A stretch of 64,000 nt of DNA from Alistipes megaguti (GCF_900604385.1 NZ_LR027382.1:2519001-2583000), one strand, 5' to 3'; numbered from the stretch's first letter, positions 53,536 through 61,094 are shown. The notes: generated by a model from the letters alone, not told the origin. Made by a program: numbers and translations.

Positions 53536-53665
53536 GACCCCGGGATTCCGCACCGTTCGACTTCAAACGTCGAATGTGCTGCTGAATCCCGGGTCCGAAA
53601 ACCGAAAGGAGCGAGGTTGTGTTCTTGTGGCACAAAAACCCCGCATCGGTTTTTTGGCTGCCACA
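53536..53665. other. Hairpin-rich region upstream of mobC, candidate oriT
   Basis: An imperfect inverted repeat runs from 53536 (GACCCCGGGATTC) to 53595 (GAATCCCGGGTC), with an inner TTCGAC/GTCGAA stem at the centre. A second long hairpin follows (TGTGGCACAAAAACC at 53626-53640 with GGTTTTTTGGCTGCCACA at 53648-53665). The stretch 53155-53840 has no credible gene, and MOBP relaxases usually act just upstream of mobC/mobA. The nic site itself cannot be fixed. Confidence 0.5.
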
Positions 53666-53840
53666 TCGAACCACCTCGCCCTGCGGGGCTGCCCCGCCCG
53701 GTCTGCTCCCGAGGGTCGCATACCGAACCATCCGCCGCTCGCCGGGCTCGTCGCGGATTCGGGGCACGGGACGTCGCTTTCGACCGACGCTGCACGAAAC
53801 GGCTCCCGATTGTTTGTTCCACCGTCAATGCCTTCGCGCC

Positions 53841-54197
53841 ATGGAGGTAACGAAACCCAAGGGTGGACGCCCGCGGAAGAGCGCGGCGACCTTGCGTTCA
53901 CGCACAGTACGTTTCCGCGTGAGCGAGGCGGAGTACCTCCGGATGCAACGCAAGGCAGCGGCCTGCAATCTGACCCTCTCGGAGTATGCCCGTCAGGCGG
54001 TCACCTCTGGACGGATCCTGCGGCGGATCGGCACAGAGGAGTTGCGCCTGGTCTCTGAATTGACGCGCGAACGGAATAACCTGAACCAACTGGCCTTCCT
54101 CCAGCACGCCTTCGGTGTCGCCTCCCACGAGGAGGAGCTGCGGCGGATCCTCCGCTTCTACGACGAGGTGATCGGACGGTTGAAACAAAAACTCTAA
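53841..54197 (+). CDS. mobC: MobC-like relaxosome accessory protein
   Basis: The 118-residue protein has a basic N-terminus (KPKGGRPRKSAATLRSRTVR), a ribbon-helix-helix-like segment (RFRVSEAEYLRMQRKAAACN) and the MobC pattern LTRERNNLNQLAFLQH. It binds oriT and helps the relaxase open the DNA. ATG 53841 is chosen over longer frames that run through the hairpin region. It lies 4 bases upstream of the relaxase gene. Confidence 0.85.
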   Translation: MEVTKPKGGRPRKSAATLRSRTVRFRVSEAEYLRMQRKAAACNLTLSEYARQAVTSGRILRRIGTEELRLVSELTRERNNLNQLAFLQHAFGVASHEEELRRILRFYDEVIGRLKQKL

Positions 54198-54201
54198 AAC
54201 G

Positions 54202-55482
54202 ATGATCGGCAAAATCGTAACCGGCAAATCCTTCGGCGGCGCGGTGCGCTACCTGCTCGGCAAGGAGCCGGGAAAGGCTTACATTCTGACGAGTGGCGGC
54301 GTGGAACTCTCCTCCCGGCAGGCGCTGATCGGCAGCTTCGAGTTCCAGCGCCGGGCCCGCCCCGATGTCGAACGGGTTGTCGGTCATATCTCCCTATCGT
54401 TCCACCCCGACGATGATCCGCGGATGTCGAACCAGTTGATGCTTGACCTGGCACGGGAATATATGCAGCGCATGGAGATTACCGGCACGCAGTACCTTGT
54501 TGTGCGCCACACCGATACGAAACATCCCCACCTGCATATCCTCTATAACCGGGTACGTTACGACACGACGCTGGTTCCGGACCGCAACGAACGCCTGCGC
54601 AACATGCGCATCTGCAGGGAGCTCAAGCAGGAGTACGGACTGACCTTTTCGCACGGTAAGGAGCAGGTTGCCACGGAACGGCTGCACGGTCCGGAACAAC
54701 TGCGCCACCGTATTTACGACCACCTGCGGGAGGTGCTGCCCGAGTGTGCCACCTGGACGGCAATCGCAGAAGAACTGGCCAAACGACAGGTCGCCACGAC
54801 CTTTGTTCATCGGGGCGGCGATCCGACGAAGGAGATCCAGGGCGTAACCTTTACCCTGGAGGGGCATACGTTCAAGGCTTCGCAGGTGGATCGTAAGTTC
54901 AGCTACGGCCGTCTGATGCAACGAATCGAGCAGATTCGCCTCCGGCAGGCGATGATCGAGCGGGTCCGCAACTACACGGACGAGCAACGTCCGCAGGTTT
55001 CGGCTATCCTGAAAAAGTTGGAGGCGGAAAAGCAACGGCAACGACAGCCAGAACAGCCGCGTCGGAATCTGTCGATTGCAGGCAGGCCCTTAACCAAGGA
55101 GCAGATCGAGATGCTCTGCGAGGGAGAGCCGATCTACGTGCGGGGAACGCAATCGGAGGGTTATGTGGTGATGGACGACCGGCTGCAGATGGCGTGGGTC
55201 TATCGGGACGATCCGCGGGACTGGGTGGAGTACGGGAAATACATGATGCGACGCATGGACCGGGACCGGATCGAAGCGGGCTACGTGGTGCGGGCGCTGG
55301 TGAAATGGAGGGGAGGCACGACGGCACGGCCCTACCTGTGGAAGGAGAAGGAATCGGATACGACCTACCGGGAGAGTTGGGACGATCCCCGCGAACCACG
55401 CCCTTCACAGACCCAAAAGCAGCAGGACCGGCCACGCCGCTTTATCACCCCGAAGAAGAAGTCGCGCGGCCCGAGTCGGTAA
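54202..55482 (+). CDS. mobA: MobA relaxase (MOBP-type mobilisation nuclease)
   Basis: The 426-residue relaxase starts MIGKIVTGKSFGGAVRYLLG, as usual for Bacteroides mobilisation proteins. The metal-binding three-His motif is in RHTDTKHPHLHILYNRV (about residues 102-118), and a candidate nicking Tyr lies near YLL at residues 17-19. The C-terminal third (LTKEQIEMLCEGEPIYVRG) resembles the DUF3945-like domain of Bacteroidota plasmid proteins and ends in a basic tail. It nicks oriT and pilots the strand through a helper conjugation system. The frame is intact. Confidence 0.9.
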   Translation: MIGKIVTGKSFGGAVRYLLGKEPGKAYILTSGGVELSSRQALIGSFEFQRRARPDVERVVGHISLSFHPDDDPRMSNQLMLDLAREYMQRMEITGTQYLVVRHTDTKHPHLHILYNRVRYDTTLVPDRNERLRNMRICRELKQEYGLTFSHGKEQVATERLHGPEQLRHRIYDHLREVLPECATWTAIAEELAKRQVATTFVHRGGDPTKEIQGVTFTLEGHTFKASQVDRKFSYGRLMQRIEQIRLRQAMIERVRNYTDEQRPQVSAILKKLEAEKQRQRQPEQPRRNLSIAGRPLTKEQIEMLCEGEPIYVRGTQSEGYVVMDDRLQMAWVYRDDPRDWVEYGKYMMRRMDRDRIEAGYVVRALVKWRGGTTARPYLWKEKESDTTYRESWDDPREPRPSQTQKQQDRPRRFITPKKKSRGPSR

Positions 55483-55760
55483 CGGGGGCGCGCCAGTTGT
55501 AACTCTTTGCCGGAAGCCCGTCCCTTTCCACCCGTCCGCAAAGATCCGACTTGCCGGCATCGGCTGCAAGGCTGTACGGAGCGTTCTACGGGGACGGCCT
55601 TGCAGCCGTCGCCGCCAAGTCCGGGGCTGGTCGCTATCGGGTGGAAGGGAAAATACGAAAGAGAATGACCTTTGATATGACGTTCCCCCCCCCAATAATC
55701 CGAATTGACAGAGGATAGGTTTACACCTATTGACATCTCAAGTCCAGATTTAGGGCATTT

Positions 55761-56156
55761 TTACTCTTCTTCCCTTTCTCCCGCCAATATAAGTACCCGG
55801 ACATCCTCCTCCATTAGAGCATTTATGGTGAGCCCCCATTGTATAGACGCATCGTCCGAAGAACTGCCCGACTGAATCGTCTGCAGCAAATTCAGAACCT
55901 CCTCATAGTTGCAGGGAACCCCCTCTTTCAGCCGGATAGAGACGAAAAACTCGGACGCATGAATGCTCCCCGCATATGACTTGCGCACGCTCGGAATCAC
56001 CGATTGCAAATCCCCCTTCTTGACCACGATGTTGGACGACCGGACAATATGACGCGAGGAAACGAATTTCCGATAATCGTCCAGGTCGATTGATACAAAT
56101 TTTTCTCCTTCGCCAGCGAAGTGTGTGGTCGCAATTTGATTCAGATTGAAATCCAT
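55761..56156 (-). CDS. Small protein resembling an isolated FtsZ C-terminal domain
   Basis: Starting at ATG 56156 the protein has 131 residues. The second half (FFVSIRLKEG, YEEVLNLLQTIQS, then DASIQWGLTINALMEEDVRV, LILAG) follows the secondary structure and signature of the FtsZ/tubulin C-terminal domain. There the helix, the xIxWGxxxN strand-turn and the closing DVRVxxLA strand are characteristic. There is no GTPase domain upstream and no room for one. It starts 2 bases after the stop of a 54-residue membrane protein gene, so the two are coupled. It could interfere with or decorate FtsZ, or simply share the fold. Assignment is by eye. Confidence 0.5.
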   Translation of the reverse strand: MDFNLNQIATTHFAGEGEKFVSIDLDDYRKFVSSRHIVRSSNIVVKKGDLQSVIPSVRKSYAGSIHASEFFVSIRLKEGVPCNYEEVLNLLQTIQSGSSSDDASIQWGLTINALMEEDVRVLILAGEREEE

Positions 56157-56158
56157 AA

Positions 56159-56323
56159 TCACATCAGTTTATCCATTAACGAATTAAAAAATTGTGCGGT
56201 AGGCATCCAGCGCAGCGCGTCGCCGCGATACCCCGTGCAGTAAATCAGCACATGTACGACCAATAACACCAGCAGTATCATTCCTGCTGTCTTTGCCCAA
56301 TATTTGAATGCATTCTGTTTCAT
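56159..56323 (-). CDS. Small single-pass membrane protein (54 aa)
   Basis: The frame opens at ATG 56323 and ends TGA 56161-56159. It encodes a basic N-terminus (MKQNAFKYWAKTAG), one hydrophobic helix (MILLVLLVVHVLIYCTGY) and a short polar tail ending MDKLM. It lies directly ahead of the FtsZ-domain-like gene with a 2-base gap. Its size and layout resemble membrane partners of toxins or division inhibitors, but no family is recognised. The 253 bases between it and the DUF1232 gene show no other gene. Confidence 0.6.
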   Translation of the reverse strand: MKQNAFKYWAKTAGMILLVLLVVHVLIYCTGYRGDALRWMPTAQFFNSLMDKLM

Positions 56324-56576
56324 GCTTTTTGAACTTGCGTCTGCAAAATAAAGGGTTGCCCCGGTCAGAAACTGACCGAGGCAACAACCAACAAATGGAA
56401 AATATCGTTTCAGAAAGCTCCGAGTGAAAAAACAATCGGTCCCGGCTACGTTTCCGCTCGGCCGGTGACTTTTTCAGGCGACCTGCTGTTCGGGCCTTGT
56501 GCCGCGCACCGGCACATTCGAAACATCAATGCTTTAGGCGGAGGTTATGCCCGTCCGCCCGGGACCGACTGCATGT

Positions 56577-57092
56577 TTAATACTCCGTTGACAGATGCTG
56601 ACGCGCCTGCCAAACTGAGAACTGGTCCAACTCCTCCTTGACCAGCCCGCAGACATAGATTACGACGGCGATGTCGTCCAACCATCCGACCCACGGGAAG
56701 AAGTCGGGCACGAGATCGAACGGACTTACCACGTAGAGCAGGCAGGCTACCACCTTCAGATAGGCCCACATGGAATACCCCTTGTAACGGCCGGAAGTCA
56801 CGGCACTCAAATAGTCCCACAGCAATACCAGTTGTTGCTTCACTCGGGAAAGACCTTTTTTCCGTGTAAACTCATCGCGTTTGTTGCCTAAGTCCTCCAT
56901 GCGTTCCCGGTCGTTGACCGTCTCTTCGGCCTCGTGCTGCCAGCCGCCCGCTTCGAAATGATTCTGTGCGGCCTGCTCCGAGGCTGTTGTACTGTTTTCG
57001 GCCTGCGCCTGCTCTTCGTTACGGCTTGCCGACTCCTCCTCCATGCGCGTTACCGTGCGGTAACCGATCGGATTTCTTTTCATCTCTTTCAT
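56577..57092 (-). CDS. DUF1232 (YkvA-type) membrane protein with charged N-terminal extension
   Basis: The 171-residue protein has a long Glu/Gln-rich hydrophilic N-terminus (about residues 15-75). The YkvA domain follows: LKVVACLLYVVSPFDLVPDF, FPWVGWLDDIAVVIYVCGLV. DUF1232 proteins are small membrane proteins of unknown function, usually 90-130 residues, so the extension is notable. ATG 57083 is an alternative start. It is the first of three minus-strand small genes, with gaps too wide to claim a single operon. Confidence 0.82.
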   Translation of the reverse strand: MKEMKRNPIGYRTVTRMEEESASRNEEQAQAENSTTASEQAAQNHFEAGGWQHEAEETVNDRERMEDLGNKRDEFTRKKGLSRVKQQLVLLWDYLSAVTSGRYKGYSMWAYLKVVACLLYVVSPFDLVPDFFPWVGWLDDIAVVIYVCGLVKEELDQFSVWQARQHLSTEY

Positions 57093-57184
57093 TTTGCAAT
57101 AGTTTTATAAGTTAAACATAGTATCGTCTCTTATTTTCTACAGCAAAGGTAGAGGGAGGGTCGGACAAAAGGAGACTGAGGTTG

Positions 57185-58252
57185 TTAATGTTTTTGATTC
57201 TTCAGCAAATGCATTAGATGCATTATTTGCTCTACATCATAAGCGGCCTTATATATCATATCGAGCATGTTTTTCCCTGATAATATTCTTATCTCCTTGT
57301 CTTGTTCTGGATTATTTGTTGTTCCTGTAATAAAATATGTATGCAGGCTTTGGACCATCACCAGTATTAAATTCGCCGTTTCATTTAATCCTGCCTGATT
57401 ATAATCCTGCTTTTTTATATCATCTATGATGTTGTCGATATTGCAGACTTCAGCAAATGAATTGCAAACGTCTATGATACAATGGAATATACGTATCTTT
57501 CGCAGTTCTGCCTTATATTCTAATTGTACATCTTTCTTTTTAATTTCGGAAAACTGACCCTCGTTACGTGCGTTTTCCATTTCAGCAATAACACTATCAA
57601 ATTCGTTTATTGCCTCTTGTGAGATATTTTGAGCCAGTTTGATATAAATATGTTTGCATTGATTAATCAGTTTTATCGAATCATTGATTGCCTCTTGAAT
57701 CGCATTTTTAGTTTTATCAGTCAGGGATTGTCTGCCTTGTCTTGCGATGATATATTCTATGGCAGCGTAAGTCCAGAAAAAGTTCAGACTCTGCATATCA
57801 ATGATTCGGTTTTTACCAAATTCTTCAGGCGGTATATAGACTAATGTTTCTATGTATTTAGGCCAGTTTGCCGATAATATTTCATCCGCATTTTTAGGGT
57901 TTCCCGGTGTCGGTCGCCTTTTCAGAAATGCCAAGAAAGGATATTTTTTATCTTCCTCACTCACGAGCAGCTTGCCCTCGAGCTTGTGCACACATCTGGC
58001 TACTTCCCGGGCATTCTCAAAGAACTCCGTGATTTTATAGAAATCGAAGCCAAGACTCTTCAACAACGGACCCAACACATCGATGCGTACCGTTTTCGCG
58101 TCACTCTCCAATCCTGCAATATAACGCATATTGAGGCTTGGAGCCGATTCCTGCAGGAACTCTACAAACTGCTTTTGGGTATAGGTAAAGACGTCTTTTC
58201 TTAGATATTCAATCCACTGGGGGAAACCGTACGTCTCTTGCTGTTTCTCCAT
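57185..58252 (-). CDS. HTH-like N-terminus plus helical domain, unknown function
   Basis: The 355-residue protein is encoded by DNA much richer in A+T than the flanking genes. Its first 75 residues read like a degenerate XRE-type HTH (TQKQFVEFLQESAPSLNMRY, IAGLESDAKTVRIDVLGPLL). The rest is predicted helical, with several conserved-looking Asn/Gln-rich helices and no recognised catalytic motif. It is transcribed divergently from the HNH/WHH-type gene across a 169-base AT-rich region with promoters both ways. It may be the regulator or immunity factor for that gene. I do not recognise a family for the C-terminal part. Confidence 0.65.
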   Translation of the reverse strand: MEKQQETYGFPQWIEYLRKDVFTYTQKQFVEFLQESAPSLNMRYIAGLESDAKTVRIDVLGPLLKSLGFDFYKITEFFENAREVARCVHKLEGKLLVSEEDKKYPFLAFLKRRPTPGNPKNADEILSANWPKYIETLVYIPPEEFGKNRIIDMQSLNFFWTYAAIEYIIARQGRQSLTDKTKNAIQEAINDSIKLINQCKHIYIKLAQNISQEAINEFDSVIAEMENARNEGQFSEIKKKDVQLEYKAELRKIRIFHCIIDVCNSFAEVCNIDNIIDDIKKQDYNQAGLNETANLILVMVQSLHTYFITGTTNNPEQDKEIRILSGKNMLDMIYKAAYDVEQIMHLMHLLKNQKH

Positions 58253-58359
58253 AAAACTAATATTATATTCTATTATGGGTGCAAATATATAAAAAATGTC
58301 ACTAATGCGCTATGTTATTTGCGTGTAAATCGGAAAATGCAAAAAAAATGCATTTAATG

Positions 58360-58390
58360 TTGCATATATTTGATATTGTTGCTATATTTG
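58360..58390 (+). promoter_or_regulatory. Promoter of the HNH/WHH nuclease-like gene
   Basis: TTG (58360-58362), 20 bases, then TATATTTG (58383-58390): full consensus, 31 bases before ATG 58422. A TATATTTG on the opposite strand (58289-58282) faces the HTH-like gene. Several TGCA-centred palindromes (ATGCA-A7-TGCAT near 58337-58353) lie between and could be operators. Confidence 0.75.
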
Positions 58391-58421
58391 CATCATAAAA
58401 CTAAAAAAAAATATTGATAAT

Positions 58422-59117
58422 ATGAGAACAAGAATCAAGACCCTGCGTACGTCGCAGGTGACGGTTAAGACGAAAACCGTGGTTAAAAATTATGGCAATG
58501 GTCAGATTGCGGAGTTTACGGATGTTCCCGACTTTGAGGGTCCTCGTGTTCATCTGCCTGGAGCGAACAGTCCTGAATTCTGGGAGAAAAACCCGAACTC
58601 CGGCTATCGGAAACAAATGGAGATGGCCTCAAAAGAACTTTATCGCCAATGCGCGGACAACCCGAAATTGTGCGAAGAGCACAATCTTACTTCCAGCGAC
58701 CTCGACAACCTGCAAGCCGGAAAGACGCCGGAGGGTCGTACCTGGCACCATGACCATAGTCCCAAGAACGATTGCGATATGGTGCTGGTAGATGAAAAGG
58801 TGCATAAGATAAACCCGCATTGCGGTTCGAGCCTCACTTCAAATAACGACAAGATGAAAGCGCGGCTTTCCAAACCCGCTTCCAAACTGGAGGAGATGAA
58901 GAATACGGCTGACTATTATGTGCACAAATATAAAATGACCACGAGTATTGCATCCGGCGTTGCGGTGGCTGGCACTACATCCGCATTGTACTATTGGGGC
59001 TGCAAGAAACTGGGACGAAAACCCTCAGGATGGGGCTATGCTGCGTGTGCCGTAATAGGCGGCATTACTTCAGCACTTGTTCACGGCAAACTTAATGACG
59101 GGAAAATCTACCTTTAG
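58422..59117 (+). CDS. HNH/WHH-type nuclease-like protein with two C-terminal membrane helices
   Basis: The 231-residue protein has a central GRTWHHDHSP (Trp108, His109, His110, His112) followed by MVLVDEKVHKINPHCGS (His129, His133). This is the arrangement of the WHH branch of HNH/endonuclease VII nucleases common in polymorphic toxins. The C-terminus has two hydrophobic helices (about 174-191 and 204-221) separated by a basic loop. The N-terminus is basic and unrecognised. A nuclease domain tethered to a membrane hairpin, divergent from an HTH-like gene on a mobile island, fits an abortive-infection or toxin-type effector; this is inference. Most WHH domains end proteins, so the trailing membrane part is unusual. 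Confidence 0.68.
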   Translation: MRTRIKTLRTSQVTVKTKTVVKNYGNGQIAEFTDVPDFEGPRVHLPGANSPEFWEKNPNSGYRKQMEMASKELYRQCADNPKLCEEHNLTSSDLDNLQAGKTPEGRTWHHDHSPKNDCDMVLVDEKVHKINPHCGSSLTSNNDKMKARLSKPASKLEEMKNTADYYVHKYKMTTSIASGVAVAGTTSALYYWGCKKLGRKPSGWGYAACAVIGGITSALVHGKLNDGKIYL

Positions 59118-59176
59118 CCACTTAACGAGGGTGCGATGCGCACGGCCGGAAAACCCGGCCGTGCGCATCGAGCCGC

Positions 59177-59299
59177 TCAATCATCGCAGGATGTGCAGGG
59201 GCAATAAGCGCCCCACTCATGGCCGCAATCGTCACAGACGAACTGCAGCCCATCGAAATAGCAGTCGTAACCGCCGCAATTCGGGCATTCGAGTTCCAT
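59177..59299 (-). CDS. Tiny zinc-ribbon protein (40 aa)
   Basis: The frame opens at ATG 59299 and ends TGA 59179-59177. It encodes MELECPNCGGYDCYFDGLQF, then VCDDCGHEWGAYCPCTSCDD. Two CxxC knuckles (CPNC and CDDC) spaced for one zinc ribbon plus a Cys-rich tail make chance unlikely. It sits just downstream of the unknown gene at 59336-59749 on the same strand and may be co-transcribed. Function unknown. Confidence 0.62.
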   Translation of the reverse strand: MELECPNCGGYDCYFDGLQFVCDDCGHEWGAYCPCTSCDD

Positions 59300-59335
59300 A
59301 GTCGTAAAAATTAAGTGTGATACAATAGGTGAATG

Positions 59336-59749
59336 TCAAATCTCAGGGTCCATCTCCAGCGCGATGAAATATCTCCCCCGGCAGCCGATTCCGAGGATGC
59401 TGTTTTTGGCGCAGTAGGCCGCGTCGGAGAGCTCCTCATCCGGGGTCGTCGGCGACACGCTCATGTCCTCGTTGGAGAAGGCCACGACAAGTCCGTCGCT
59501 CATGCGCTTGTACGCCCCGTCCTGCAACCTGCGGTAGAGGCACCGGCAATCCAGGTAGCCCAGATGCGGGCACTCCCCTACCTGGAAGTTCTTGTCGGCG
59601 GGCAGTGACTGCGACAGATTCCAGTCGTACAGATACTTTTCGCCCGCCTCGTCAACCATGTGAATAAGCGGCGTGCAGAGTATTGCCGTGCCTTTGTTTT
59701 CTTGAGTCCTTTCCATTTTGCAGCTCTTTTTAGCGATTGTTACTTTCAT
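59336..59749 (-). CDS. Hypothetical protein, divergent from the WYL regulator
   Basis: From ATG 59749 the 137-residue protein is soluble, without recognisable family. It contains scattered Cys (CPHLGYLDCRCLYRRLQDG; AAYCAKNSILGIGCRGRYF) and ends EMDPEI. The six-codon upstream extension starting at 59767 is less likely because the ATG at 59749 follows the divergent promoter region closely. The gene shares the palindrome-containing intergenic region with the WYL regulator and may be its target. Confidence 0.6.
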   Translation of the reverse strand: MKVTIAKKSCKMERTQENKGTAILCTPLIHMVDEAGEKYLYDWNLSQSLPADKNFQVGECPHLGYLDCRCLYRRLQDGAYKRMSDGLVVAFSNEDMSVSPTTPDEELSDAAYCAKNSILGIGCRGRYFIALEMDPEI

Positions 59750-59769
59750 GCCGCAAAATAAACCCACTG

Positions 59770-59806
59770 GTCAGACAAAATATGTCTGACTAAAACCTTA
59801 TCTTTG
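59770..59806. promoter_or_regulatory. Perfect palindrome and promoter ahead of the WYL regulator
   Basis: GTCAGACA-AAATA-TGTCTGAC (59770-59790) is a perfect 8-bp inverted repeat just upstream of TATCTTTG (59799-59806), the -7 box of the WYL gene. It lies in the spacer between the -33 region and -7 box of one gene and upstream of the other. An operator for a dimeric regulator is the natural reading. Confidence 0.75.
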
Positions 59807-59824
59807 CAATAAAATCAGAAACCA

Positions 59825-60724
59825 ATGACCAAAAACGGAAAATGCCTTTGGATTGTTGAGACGCTACTGCAGGCAGGCGCTCTTTCGCTGCGCGAACTGA
59901 ACAAACGTTGGGAGCGGTCGGCGCTCTATGACGGCCACCGAATCCAGGAACGCACCTTCTCCCGCTACAAGGAGCATATCGCAGAAGAATATGCCATCGA
60001 CATCGACTATTCGCCCTCGACCAACACGTATGATATTGTCAATCGGGAAGAGATTCGCGACAATGCGCTCTATCGTTATCTGTTCGCTGCCTACCACATT
60101 GCCGACCTGAACACCCAGACCCTGCGGCATCGCGACCGCGTGATGATGGAGCCCATACCGACGGGTGCGGAGCATCTGTCCACCATCCTTGATGCCATCG
60201 ACCGGAAACGGACCGTGCGGTTCAACTACACCTCCTACTATAGTCCGGAATTGCAGGATTGGGAACTTGTTCCGGCCTTTCTGCGTGTTTTCGAGGGGCG
60301 CTGGTACTTGATTGCCGAATACATGAACCGGCAGCGGGTCAAGACCTTCGCCCTCGAGCGCATTTCCCGACTGCAAATTGGCGAGACACAGGCCGACCCC
60401 TCGCCCGAACTTTGCCCCGAGGAGTATTACGCCGGATGCTATGGAATCATCCGCGAAGCGGAGAAACGCCCGAGGCTGATTCGCCTGTGGGCCGACCGAC
60501 AGCAGCGCTGCTACCTGCGCGCGCAACCTCTGCATGAATCGCAGGAGGAGATCGAAACCGAGGAGGACCATTCAATCTTCACCTACTTCCTGCGGCCGTC
60601 GTTCGACTTCTACCAGCGGATTCTGTGGATGCGTGAGAAGGTCGAACTTCTCGGTCCGGAAGAGGTTCGCCGGGAGATGGCCGACTTGGTTCGCCGCCTT
60701 GCGGAAAAGTATTATGCGGAATAG
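59825..60724 (+). CDS. WYL-domain transcriptional regulator
   Basis: The 299-residue protein has an N-terminal winged helix (LSLRELNKRWERSALYDGHR; ERTFSRYKEHIAEEY). A WYL domain follows (KRTVRFNYTSYYSPELQDWE; LVPAFLRVFEGRWYLIAEYM, with the WYL-type strand; FALERISRL), then the WCX-like C-terminal extension. Such proteins (BrxR, CapW) are dimeric, bind palindromes and often control defence genes in response to nucleotide ligands. The perfect palindrome right upstream suggests autoregulation and control of the divergent 59749 gene. The target is inferred. Confidence 0.88.
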   Translation: MTKNGKCLWIVETLLQAGALSLRELNKRWERSALYDGHRIQERTFSRYKEHIAEEYAIDIDYSPSTNTYDIVNREEIRDNALYRYLFAAYHIADLNTQTLRHRDRVMMEPIPTGAEHLSTILDAIDRKRTVRFNYTSYYSPELQDWELVPAFLRVFEGRWYLIAEYMNRQRVKTFALERISRLQIGETQADPSPELCPEEYYAGCYGIIREAEKRPRLIRLWADRQQRCYLRAQPLHESQEEIETEEDHSIFTYFLRPSFDFYQRILWMREKVELLGPEEVRREMADLVRRLAEKYYAE

Positions 60725-60728
60725 TCCT

Positions 60729-60884
60729 GTTGACCGTAATGGGACGATCGCTTCTGACAAGATTTTTCCCAGACCCAATATTGCCTCCGATTTCTGCATG
60801 GGGCGATCCTTAAACGGATGGACTTTGTGGAAAGACAAGGATGGAAATACATTGGATTCAGCGTACAGAAAACAGCTTGAATAG
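60729..60884 (+). pseudogene. C-terminal remnant with DUF4357-like domain
   Basis: A frame without start codon encodes SDKIFPRPNIASDFCMGRSL, NGWTLWKDKDGNTLDSAYRK and ends at TAG 60882-60884. The GRSxNGWxxWK...GxTLD pattern is that of DUF4357, a short domain at the ends of GIY-YIG or restriction-associated proteins. It begins just after the WYL stop and has no upstream partner in frame. It looks like the tail of a lost gene at the right edge of the island. Confidence 0.6.
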
Positions 60885-60889
60885 CGTTC

Positions 60890-60920
60890 TTGAATTGTGT
60901 GAAAATAATTCGTATCTTTG
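60890..60920 (+). promoter_or_regulatory. Orphan promoter near the right end of the island
   Basis: TTG (60890-60892), 20 bases, then TATCTTTG (60913-60920). No convincing gene follows before the att-like copy at 61038; the open frame there has no domain character. It may be left over from a deleted gene. Confidence 0.6.
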
Positions 60921-61037
60921 TCGAAAGCATTGGGATGCAAACGAGTGCATGATGACCGCATCGCGGGAGTGACCTTTGAGGAAAATGCTTCACGTAATGC
61001 GCTGATTGTGAATGAGGAATATGCTTGGGTCGGAAAT

Positions 61038-61052
61038 CCGTTTTCCGCTCCA
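61038..61052. repeat. attR-type copy of the tRNA-Gly 3' end
   Basis: CCGTTTTCCGCTCCA is identical to the last 15 bases of the tRNA gene (38234-38248) and is followed at once by a strong hairpin terminator. That is what the untouched chromosome would look like downstream of a tRNA, so this is the best candidate for the right boundary. Confidence 0.7.
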
Positions 61053-61094
61053 AAACAAAAGGGAGAACCTTTCAGAGGCTCTCCCTTTTGTTTT
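61052..61094 (+). terminator. Terminator next to attR, probably the original tRNA-Gly terminator
   Basis: AAAACAAAAGGGAGA (61052-61066) pairs perfectly with TCTCCCTTTTGTTTT (61080-61094). It starts on the last A of the tRNA-like CCA. Confidence 0.85.

Larger units (their letters stand above)
38249..61052. mobile_element. Integrative mobilisable element or genomic island in tRNA-Gly (about 22.8 kb)
   Basis: The boundaries are the tRNA 3' end on the left and the 15-bp copy CCGTTTTCCGCTCCA at 61038-61052 on the right; the longer copy at 61203 is an alternative right end. Inside are a tyrosine recombinase, two HTH (excisionase-like) genes, MobC and MobA and a likely oriT, but no conjugation (Tra/T4SS) genes. 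It would therefore need a helper for transfer. Cargo comprises a radical-SAM/cupin module, a five-gene restriction operon and several small defence-like genes. Integrase and one HTH gene are broken, so self-excision is doubtful. Confidence 0.82.

Noticed and set aside
53361..53828. Minus-strand frame of 155 codons in the hairpin region upstream of mobC
   Set aside because: Covers the candidate oriT, is rich in Arg/Gly/Cys with no family pattern, and overlaps several shadow frames; treated as non-coding.
55483..55760. Gene or RNA between mobA and the FtsZ-like gene
   Set aside because: Only a C9 run, a small ATAGGT/ACCTAT inverted repeat and shadow frames are visible; nothing supportable.
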